Origin: Phanerochaete sordida
Taxonomy: Eukaryota; Basidiomycota; Agaricomycetes; Polyporales; Phanerochaetaceae
Length of the DNA: 64,000 nucleotides
Assembly (NCBI GenBank): GCA_019973155.2
Contig: BPQB01000089.1
Location: 1 to 64,000, forward strand
Reading direction: 5' to 3'
Part shown: positions 23,828-32,000 of the stretch, piece after piece
Position numbering within the stretch: the stretch's first letter is position 1
How the letters are laid out: each line of letters starts with the position of its first letter
Made by a program: the position numbers and the translations under genes
The notes under the pieces: generated by a model
Seen by the model: the letters and a program-made list of their open reading frames with translations, nothing else
What the model was told of the DNA's origin: nothing
The model's database searches: none

Positions 23828-24266
23828 CTAGTTCTTGCGACGGTACGAGCTGCCTGTGTGGGGGTGAGCGTGTGATTGCGCGCGCGATCAGGGGCGACGT
23901 ACCCTCCGTGAGTCTCGCCTTGCCACCGGTCGGCTGGCACAGGACGCTTGTGCATGCGCCGCAGAGGACGACGGTCTGTGCGTGCGAGAATACCGTGGTG
24001 ATCGCGAAGCAGCCTGCGGGTGGGGGATAAGCGGGGGTGCGGGGCGCGAGGGCAGGCTACGCACCAGGGCACTTGACGTCCATGAAGTACGAGTTTGGCG
24101 ACTGTACGAGACGCTTGAGCTTGTGCCTGCGGGCCTCAGCGGGGGCGGAGGGGTTGAGGAGATCGACGGCGAGAGTCTAGTGCCACGGATGGCGGGGCGA
24201 CAGGGTCAGTACCTCAGTCGAAAATTCGGGCATAGTTTCCCCATGCATAGACGTATAACGCACCAT
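23828..24266 (-). CDS. RPS27: 40S ribosomal protein eS27
   Basis: Four exons code for 83 aa. Exon 1 contributes only the ATG (24266-24264); an 87-nt intron follows and exon 2 starts at 24176. The protein shows [23 protein letters not shown], then [28 protein letters not shown], and [16 protein letters not shown]. The C4 zinc ribbon (CPGC...CGAC) is complete, and length and order match eukaryotic eS27. The open-frame view hides this gene because each exon is short and in a different frame. No frameshift or unusual codon use is seen. Confidence 0.93.
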
Positions 24267-24928
24267 TTTGATGGACGGGTGAGGGGCTGTTGAAGAACTG
24301 AGGTTAGCGAGGCGAAAGTGAACGAGTGAACTTTTTTTTGAGACGGGCTATGGCACCGTTGTGGTTCTGTTGACGGACGAAACAGTAAGGTTTGCGGCTT
24401 GCCCGGCGGGGTTCGAAATCACCGGCATAATCCGACCCCGGTCCGTGCGGTCTCTCCACAGGTTTGGCGGTCATGACATTAGGGTACGCTCCTCGAGATA
24501 TACGCCTTGGACAGCAGAATCTATTAGCTGGCCCTGCTGCCTCAGCGACTACTTCTCTGCACGGCATATTTTGTGAAATTTGGCAAGAGTACCTGGCTGC
24601 ACATCCGCCCAGGACAAAGAGACGCCCAGGAGCCCTGAACAGCGATCGTGTGAGAGCTTGGCGAATATCCCCCACGCCCCGGATCGCCCACTCTGCGGAG
24701 AGCGGCCGCTGCGCCATGGTACGACACTCGGTTAAGTGTGCTCGACAGCGGCAGTAACAAATCAACGATTACATACCATCATGAGACCGCCTCTCTCAGT
24801 CGCCTTTGGTCTCGCGATTTTACCACCTGGCCTTCCCTTCGACCTTCTGTTCCGCACTGCGGTACCATGTAATCGACCTCTGGTCACTAGACAGCCCTTG
24901 CCGTGCAAGTCGTGTATCCATGGAGTTA
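24267..24928. other. intergenic, upstream of RPS27
   Basis: Between RPS27 and the left boundary of the nested transposons. It contains a run of eight T at about 24332 and an isolated tRNA B-box-like stretch at about 24410. No supported gene. Confidence 0.45.
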
Positions 24929-24936
24929 CCAAGATG

Positions 24937-24976
24937 CACGGGTAGCCAGGAACTTTAATTCGCGGGTAAGACAACC
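24937..24976 (+). repeat. left terminal inverted repeat, outer hAT-like element
   Basis: Pairs with 39076-39115 in inverted orientation with four mismatches in about 40 positions. Confidence 0.8.
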
Positions 24977-25150
24977 GGCACCCCACCGCCTCGTGGTTTC
25001 CGGGGTCCGTGCATTGCACTTCGCTATTCATGAGGTGTCATTGCACCTAAAAGCGCATATAATACCTCAAGAAACTTAGCAAGAGTGTAAGACATACGTC
25101 TACAACTTCATATTAGCCATATAATGGAAGTGTAACCGTGCAAGCTCAAT

Positions 25151-25231
25151 TTGCATGAAACTGCAGGGCGCTTGCACGAAACTGCAGGGCGCTTGCACGA
25201 AACTGCAGGGCGCTTGTGCTAAACTGCAAGC
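25151..25231. repeat. 21-bp tandem repeat, about 3.8 copies
   Basis: The unit TTGCACGAAACTGCAGGGCG+C is repeated at 25151, 25172 and 25193, with a degenerate partial copy from 25214. It contains a PstI-like CTGCAG core. It lies in the left internal part of the outer hAT-like element and may be a subterminal transposase-binding array (inference). Confidence 0.85.
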
Positions 25232-25339
25232 GTGCGCGGTGGCGTGACACATCCGAGTTCTGTCATCACATTTACGCCTCCTCGAAGTATGGGAAGACCA
25301 GACTCGAAGGTAACATGAACGAGGAGCTAGTAGGCAGTC

Positions 25340-25418
25340 TTGTAAGTAGTGTAGAACGTGATCTCACAGCTTGTGGGGCCGTCAATACCCCTAAGGCAGT
25401 GAGATCATCCTTCACAGT
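25340..25418. repeat. imperfect long palindrome at the retrotransposon insertion site
   Basis: Arms of about 30 bases containing GATCTCAC and GTGAGATC flank a short loop near 25380. The chromovirus target duplication ACAGT is the last five bases of the right arm. Confidence 0.55.
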
Positions 25419-27441
25419 TGTGAGGCGCGCGTAGGGACTGGGACAGAGGCGCCCTAGCGCGGCCGTCGGGAGTCGGGAGACCCATATCCGGACATTGCCA
25501 TACTTGGACATCGACATCACCCCTCCTCCATATGCTTCCGTCAAGGGGGTGGCAAGACTGAAATTCATGACCCGATGCTGAATTTTGAGGTTAAGGTCCC
25601 CACGAACCCACCCTCCCTCCCTAGCCGCAATGTGATTGGCTGATGGCACGTCCCACGTGACCCAGCGCTCGCGCCTGAGGCCGAGGCTGGACGTTCGCAG
25701 CAACCACAACAAGCACCGTCGAAAATTACGGAACGCGCTGCGGCCTAAGCTCGTGCCTACGCATGGCGACTCGACGGAACAGCTCTTGGCTCGCGCGCGA
25801 TGGCTGAGCGCTCGAAATCGTGCACGATAACAGCCTTAGCTCCATGCGCCAAAGCAGCGGCATCGACCGCATCGACCGCAACAGTACTTGCCGTGCAGCT
25901 CGCGCTGGGAAATGGTGCGTACCCATACGTACTTTACGTCTTTCCGTCACTGATCTGTTGGATCTCGCTTCCAGCGGTTCGGACGGTCATTTAACGTGAC
26001 GTCGACACGACCATACTAACAGACTGTGCAGGCTCGCGGACGATGTACAGCGATGTACCAACTCGAAGCAATACATAAGCTGCTGGACCTCACATGGCTC
26101 GGCTCAGGATATGCCGCAGACTGAAGCATTTGCAACCGAGCTTGAGCCGTGCAGGAATCCAACGAGTTCCTCATCGGCATGCTGCTCGGCCGGAGCGTGC
26201 GCTAATGGAGGCGACATAGCACAAAAGGTGCGTCGCGTAGTTCGACCCGGTGGTGCGTCACGCCGCACCGAAATCTAACGCTCATCACATACAGTGGGCG
26301 TGCGCACATATTACGGCGGCACGGTCACACGCGCGAGCGGCGGCACTGGTCGACTTCGTAGCCAACACGGCCTCGCGAAACTCGCGCTCGCGCCAGGTGT
26401 CATGTGTGGGCGTGCATCTCAAGGGTGGTGCGTCTATGGTGTGACGAGTCGAAGACCACGGCAATGAATCGTATGTTCGCAACATCCGCGCACTCCTGTG
26501 CTCACTTCTATGCGAGTCTGCGGGCTACTATTCACGAACCGGCCGTGCTTCTCCACCAGATGACCCGGTGTTCCCTCCCCTTGCGCAGCCGCTCGCGTTC
26601 GTGGGTTGATACTGGATGTGTTACCCACCATGCGCATTTTCCTCACTTGCTGCTGGGCTTACCGTCTCTGCGACCTCGTGAGCGAACCGCTCCTCGACGA
26701 GCACTTGCAGCTAGTCACTACTTGCACCAAGACGTCGGCCCCAAGTCTGATCAACAGGCTGGCGAGCCGCTGATATCTGCTCGACTCCTTCTCCCTACAC
26801 ACGATAATCGGGAAGGCATATTTTCCGACTCCGCGTCATGCTAATTGTATATCACTTCGCAGCTTTCGAAGGCACGTGAAGACGAGCCGCAGATGGCGTG
26901 CGAGACGACGAGTTCGATACGCAGCCGCCACTCCCACCAAACGCGGCCGATGAAGGCTCCGGTTTTGGCACAGCGTTCGCTGATGCGCTGCTTCGATCCC
27001 AAGCTTAGCTGACCCTTGTGTGGGCGCGCGCAACTCCGGCGTCCTGACAGAACTCCAGCAAGCAGTACTAGAGGGTAGACCTGGTAGATTATGCTCGTAC
27101 CTTACTGTTGGACGGTACTACTGGTAATATAACGTGTCCTGCGATATATACACCTATTATTCCGGCGATTATTTGATTATTCAAAAGTCGGTGACAAAAC
27201 ACGACTAAGGTCCTCGCTACCCACCCCTCCCTCCCGGCATCAGGTCGGGCGCTTAGGTTTTGCCACCCCCTTGGCTTCCGTTTCTGTACAGTTTATGTAA
27301 GCACGCCACCCGCCTTGCCTAAAGGCGGGAGGCGCGCAGACTCGGTTTCTTTCAGACTTACTTCAACCCCTGTACTACGTAGCTAGCCGCCTATACAACG
27401 CGGTCTGGTTCTTGTACGGTGTGCGTCAAGAAAGTCTTACA
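25419..27441 (+). repeat. 5' LTR, split by a nested insertion
   Basis: LTR bases lie at 25419-25541 and 27282-27441 (123 + 160 = 283), matching the 3' LTR exactly. The intervening DNA is the inner hAT-like element plus one copy of its 8-bp target duplication. An 8-bp perfect hairpin (CCCGCCTT / AAGGCGGG, 5-nt loop) lies at 27309-27329 and again in the 3' LTR. Confidence 0.92.
25542..27273. mobile_element. inner hAT-like DNA element (1.73 kb, no intact transposase)
   Basis: Ends CAAGGGGGTGGCAA and TTGCCACCCCCTTG are perfect 14-bp inverted repeats. The 8-bp duplication GCTTCCGT flanks it at 25534-25541 and 27274-27281, and the uninterrupted site is seen in the 3' LTR. Just inside the ends a 30-bp stretch is repeated in direct orientation (25592-25621 and 27206-27235; TAAGGTCC..., ...CCCTCCCTCCC). 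No frame longer than about 150 codons is present and none resembles a hAT transposase clearly, so it is a non-autonomous or decayed copy. It is the youngest insertion of the nest. Confidence 0.88.
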
Positions 27442-27593
27442 CTTTTTTGAACCCTCCGCTTGATACGCATCCCGCCGAAGCACCACTTCGTCGAGAAGCT
27501 AGCCGAGAGGAACCGAGTACAAGCAAGAAAAGGACTCCTGACAAGGGAGCCCGCAAAACACAAAGAAAAAGCAACGGGACTGAGTAATTGAGT

Positions 27594-30500
27594 ATGGCTA
27601 CTCGAGTACTCCGACCACGCACACGGGCAGCTACGGCCGCCGCTCAGGCGACCGCGAACACCCAAAACAATGCGACGGCCCCGACGATGGCTACGCCACC
27701 GCCGGCCGCAACCGCACAACCCGAAAATCCGGGAGCCTCCACCGCCCAGGTGGACGGCTCTGATGGAAGCCAAAACGCTGAGCCTGAAGCCCAGAACATT
27801 GGACCACGCGACGAGGAGCCGCGCGGCGATGATGACGGAGACGCCGACGGCAATCAATCAGCGAATACGAACAACACCACGTTCTACTCCGACTTGTCCT
27901 CACTCTACGAGGACAATGACAAGGATGACAGCGAATCTGCGAGCCAGCGCACGTATACACCGGCTCGAGAGAGCGGTATCGGGCGTGGAAGACAGCACGG
28001 CCGGCCCGCGTCACCCGCAGGTCGACCGGATAGGTACAGCGAATATAACCGTCGCCTCGCAAGAGACGTCGAACAACTATGGGGCGCGTTCTCGGAACGA
28101 ATGGTCGTGGCGGTAGACGCCGTAGCTGAGACCCAGGCGGAATTCAACGCCAGGGCAGACGCGATGTCCGCCGAAGTCGAAGGGTTCCGCGACAGGTTCG
28201 CAGCAGCCACGACCGCTACCCGCGACGGTATAATGCAAATCCACAACGACATGCACGCGCTACTGGTTCGCATGGGAGATGGAGAAGAATTGAGGGAAAT
28301 AGTGCCCGACATCTTCGAACCCGTGCCCCCGGAGCTCCGTAAAAGGAGGTCCGGCAGCGAACATACGACACAGTCCCCGGAAGCCCCGACAAGGGACAAG
28401 GGTAAGGGACGCGCAGAGCCCGCGATTCCGATACCCAGAAGCAACCAGGCAGCACCTCAGCGAAACGCGACCTCCGGACCGTCGAACCAACGCGACGCAC
28501 CCCCGCACCAAGGACAACCCCGACGCCGGCACGGCCCCAGCTCCCCGGAACGACTACACAAGGCAGGACTTCCCCACGGGAGATCCCGAGGCCCAAGCGA
28601 CACTCCGAGCCACGGATCGGGATACACGTCGCCCGGAGAAGGCGGTGGAGGCCGTGGTGGGAACGGAGGCGGCGGACGCGGCGGCGGTGGAGGCGGCGGG
28701 GGTGATGGGTCGGATGACGACGATGACGATGACGACGGTGAGCAGGATCAGGACGACCGATCCGACAGCAGAGACCGTAGCCCCGAGGACGAAGAAGAAG
28801 ACGACGAGCGTCCACAACCCCCCCGTCAGCGCCGAGACTTTGGCGCGTCCGCCTCCGAAGCCGGAGGCAGACGCGGACGTCGCGCGACGTTTGCGAACGG
28901 CACGGCGGCCAGTGCGGCTGCCTGGAACGACACGCCGTCGAATAACGAGAACCGGGACTCCGGTCGTCGGGGCGGTGTGACCGACGGGATCCATGACCAG
29001 GTTGACGACGTGCTGCGAGACATCCGCGAGCACGTCGAACATAACTTGGGTCAGGAGCTGGTGAAGCTCCCGTCCTCAATGAAACTACGGCCCGAGCCCC
29101 CAGCACCATACCGCGGGAGCTCTGACCACGAGGCATTCTGGAAATTCTTCCTCGAATTCATCCGATACGCCCGACTGGGAAGGCTGGCGGGCCCTGAGCT
29201 CGAGACCGAGGCCATACTATTCCTAGGCACCGTGCTGGCAGATGAACCTGCCACATGGTTCAGGGACGATATCGAACCGTACATCTGGGAGACGGGCGAC
29301 GACCGCAAAACATTAGCGGGCGTACTCTGCTCGATGTACAAGCGATTCGTGAAGCCGTACACTATCCGGGAAGCGGCGTCGAAGTTCGACGCCGTTGAGT
29401 ACTCCTCCAAGACGGGAGCGCAGGGATTTTACCAATCGCTGCAAAAGTTCGCTAAGAGGATGCGGTCCCGTCCCGACCAGTACACCATGGCGCGCCGCTT
29501 CATGGATGGATTGCCGGTCGACATAGTGCGGATAATGGAAACGATCCGAAGAGTGTCGGCGGAGTCGCATCCCATCGACGAACTGCTACAGCACGCCCTG
29601 GAGGTTGAGGACGCCGAAGCTAGCATGGACCGTCGCCGTAAACAAGCGGCGACGGCGAATCGACCAGTCGCGTCGAGCTCATGGCGGCCTAGGGATGATC
29701 CCCCTCGGCGGCGCGAGCAGGATAGTCGCCGCGATGGGCGAGACGAGCCGCGATTTGAGCGACGGTTCGATCAACGAGGTGATCGCCGTGAGGGCCGACG
29801 GGATGACCGTCGACGAGACCATCGCGATGACCGCCGCGATGACCGCCGCGATGACCGTCGCGACGCGCAGAGGTCCCGACGAAGGGACGATGGCCGTGGT
29901 GACAGGCCTAGGCGTGATGACAACCGGGACGGAAGACGTGACCGGGAAGATAGCGGCCCACGCCGCGTAGAGCGTGGACCTGAGGGTCATCATACTACGT
30001 CGGGCTCTGGCAGGGCACCCGTAGATAAGCCCCAAATCGTGTGTTATAAATGCAAACGATCAGGGCACTACGCCACCGACCCAGAGTGCCCCATGAATGC
30101 GAAACACTCTTTCCGACGCCTCGACGTCGCGGACGACACTGAGGACGCCATCGCAGGACGTGATGACGCGGTCGCCCTAGACGAAGGGGAAGATCTCGCA
30201 CGGGAAGATGCTGAGCCTGGAAGTGGGAGCGCGGCGCTCAGCGACGGGCGCGACTCGCCCTATCCGGTGGGCTCCCAGTACGATAGCGAACCATCCGAGG
30301 ACGGGTACTTCTTGGAGTCCGACACATCGTTCGAGTTCCGGGCCATGCGAGTCGCGGACCAATACAGCCGCGCCCGAGCAGGCAACGACGATGCCCAGGA
30401 CCACGACGATGACGGCGATACTGCAATGACCTCATCCTCGCCACCCCGCGAGGCGGGCCTACCGGTACGAGGGACCGTCATGGGTCGCCCGCCAACCGCG

Positions 30501-31970
30501 GCGTGGGCCCCCAGAACTGTTAATCGCGAGCAACGCGCATACGAGGACGCGTTACGGGACGCAGGATACACCCGCGTCTTCTGGGATAGGCCTTCCGGAG
30601 AGGTCCTCGGAACGGTGAACCCAGAGGACGTCGCAACGCTGTCAGGCACCCTGGCCCCTCAGGCTTTTTTGCGCTTGGTGCGGGACCACTTGGCTAGCAT
30701 GAACCAAGTGGTCGCACAGCTGCAAGGTGAAATACGGCGCAGGGAACGAATCGACGATAGTCGCCGCCTGCGGGCCGAGGCTACGGTGCGGCGGATTCAA
30801 TCCCGCCGCGGCGGGGGCCTGACGACTACGTTTGACGTGGCCATCGCCGAGGAGATCGCGCTCGCAACGATAGACAACGGCGAGCGCGACGAGCTCAACG
30901 ATATGCGCGCGAACTACCACGCGCTGTTCGACCGGGCCGACGCATTTAGTATGCTGCACAGCACTACACACCTCTCCCTCGCGGAACTACGCGAGGAGGT
31001 CGACATACTGGCGACAGCAGTTGAGCGAGGCCTGTCGCGAGGACAGCTGACAACGCTTGTACACCACGCTGAGAACCGTGACGTACTGCGTCGGAGTCGG
31101 GAATCCGCCGTGGCCGCGAGGGTCACGGAGCGCGATATCCCCGCGCCCGCCACTCTGCGCGGAGACGTCCTTTCAATGGAGGATAGTCGCCGTTTTATCC
31201 ACGACGCCGCGTACGACATCGTATTCGGGGGTATCCCGGATGCGGTACCTGGCTTGGAGGAGGACCCTCTCCCGACAGTGATTGTCACTGATGGCGACGC
31301 GCCGCGCCCAGAGCGTAACGCGGACGAGGACGTACGGCACAATACGCGGCCAGGCACACCGCCCGACCGCGTCAACGATGACACGGGCGTGTACGAACTG
31401 CGAGCAATTGCAGAAGCGTACGGGTACCGTTCTTCGTTAAAAGCCGCCACCACCGCTCGCGAACGCCCGTCCGCGCGTGGTAAGACCATGCGCGTATACC
31501 TGGAGGTGCAGAAACTCCAGGCGTACGTCCTAATGGATACGGGGAGCACGATTAACGCGATCAGCCCTGACTTTTGCAAAGTCGCAGGACTGCGTCCGTT
31601 CCCGCTGTCCAACCCCATCACACTGCAGCTGGGCTGCTCGGGATCGCGATCGAAAGTAAACTACGGCGTCAATATCCCGGTGGAGATCGCCGGGGTGCAC
31701 CGCGAGTTTTACTTCGACGTCGCATCTCTCGACCACTACGACATTATCGTCGGGACGCAGATTATGCAGGACCTAGGCATGGTCCTGGATTTTCGCGATT
31801 ATACCATTCGAGTGGGGAAGACCTCTCTGTCTGCGCTTGAGGGGGAAGGGACCAAACCGGCCACTCGAGAAAACCGCAGACACGGAGGCAAGCGCGCGCG
31901 GCCAGCTCTGGAAATGGTCGCGATCCACGCGCACGAGTCACCGGACGAGAGTCCTGTGACCCACAACTGA
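27594..31970 (+). CDS. gag: chromovirus Gag-protease polyprotein
   Basis: The first ATG of the frame is at 27594; the product is 1458 aa. A low-complexity, acidic and Gly-rich N-terminal third precedes a Gag domain at about residues 470-700 (HEAFWKFFLEFIRYA...EPATWFRDDI...KFDAVEY...GFYQSLQKFAKRM). An Arg/Asp repeat tract and a zinc knuckle follow, with C817, C820, H825 and C832. The knuckle spacing is C-x2-C-x4-H-x6-C, two residues longer than usual before the last Cys. An aspartic protease lies near the C-terminus, with catalytic MDTGS at 1314-1318 and a later DYTIRVG strand. About 480 residues of unknown role separate knuckle and protease. The frame ends in UGA followed by CUA. Confidence 0.9.
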   Translation: MATRVLRPRTRAATAAAQATANTQNNATAPTMATPPPAATAQPENPGASTAQVDGSDGSQNAEPEAQNIGPRDEEPRGDDDGDADGNQSANTNNTTFYSDLSSLYEDNDKDDSESASQRTYTPARESGIGRGRQHGRPASPAGRPDRYSEYNRRLARDVEQLWGAFSERMVVAVDAVAETQAEFNARADAMSAEVEGFRDRFAAATTATRDGIMQIHNDMHALLVRMGDGEELREIVPDIFEPVPPELRKRRSGSEHTTQSPEAPTRDKGKGRAEPAIPIPRSNQAAPQRNATSGPSNQRDAPPHQGQPRRRHGPSSPERLHKAGLPHGRSRGPSDTPSHGSGYTSPGEGGGGRGGNGGGGRGGGGGGGGDGSDDDDDDDDGEQDQDDRSDSRDRSPEDEEEDDERPQPPRQRRDFGASASEAGGRRGRRATFANGTAASAAAWNDTPSNNENRDSGRRGGVTDGIHDQVDDVLRDIREHVEHNLGQELVKLPSSMKLRPEPPAPYRGSSDHEAFWKFFLEFIRYARLGRLAGPELETEAILFLGTVLADEPATWFRDDIEPYIWETGDDRKTLAGVLCSMYKRFVKPYTIREAASKFDAVEYSSKTGAQGFYQSLQKFAKRMRSRPDQYTMARRFMDGLPVDIVRIMETIRRVSAESHPIDELLQHALEVEDAEASMDRRRKQAATANRPVASSSWRPRDDPPRRREQDSRRDGRDEPRFERRFDQRGDRREGRRDDRRRDHRDDRRDDRRDDRRDAQRSRRRDDGRGDRPRRDDNRDGRRDREDSGPRRVERGPEGHHTTSGSGRAPVDKPQIVCYKCKRSGHYATDPECPMNAKHSFRRLDVADDTEDAIAGRDDAVALDEGEDLAREDAEPGSGSAALSDGRDSPYPVGSQYDSEPSEDGYFLESDTSFEFRAMRVADQYSRARAGNDDAQDHDDDGDTAMTSSSPPREAGLPVRGTVMGRPPTAAWAPRTVNREQRAYEDALRDAGYTRVFWDRPSGEVLGTVNPEDVATLSGTLAPQAFLRLVRDHLASMNQVVAQLQGEIRRRERIDDSRRLRAEATVRRIQSRRGGGLTTTFDVAIAEEIALATIDNGERDELNDMRANYHALFDRADAFSMLHSTTHLSLAELREEVDILATAVERGLSRGQLTTLVHHAENRDVLRRSRESAVAARVTERDIPAPATLRGDVLSMEDSRRFIHDAAYDIVFGGIPDAVPGLEEDPLPTVIVTDGDAPRPERNADEDVRHNTRPGTPPDRVNDDTGVYELRAIAEAYGYRSSLKAATTARERPSARGKTMRVYLEVQKLQAYVLMDTGSTINAISPDFCKVAGLRPFPLSNPITLQLGCSGSRSKVNYGVNIPVEIAGVHREFYFDVASLDHYDIIVGTQIMQDLGMVLDFRDYTIRVGKTSLSALEGEGTKPATRENRRHGGKRARPALEMVAIHAHESPDESPVTHN

Positions 31971-31973
31971 CTA
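31968..31973 (+). promoter_or_regulatory. candidate stop-codon readthrough site between gag and pol
   Basis: TGA CTA ends the Gag-protease frame. The Pol frame is the same frame and stays open from here through the Pol ATG at 32001. UGA followed by CUA is a well-known leaky-stop context in several eukaryotic and viral genes. No obvious long downstream stem was checked by folding. Confidence 0.5.
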
Positions 31974-32000
31974 CCCAGTCGTACCGAGGGCGTCGCAGGC

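Noticed and set aside
24395..24450. GGGTTCGAAATCA, resembling a tRNA B box
   Set aside because: No A box at a suitable distance and the flanks do not pair into a T-stem.
26250..26844. Transposase remnants inside the inner hAT-like element
   Set aside because: Frames of 60-146 codons were read in all phases; none shows a BED finger, hAT dimerisation domain or catalytic motif I could defend.
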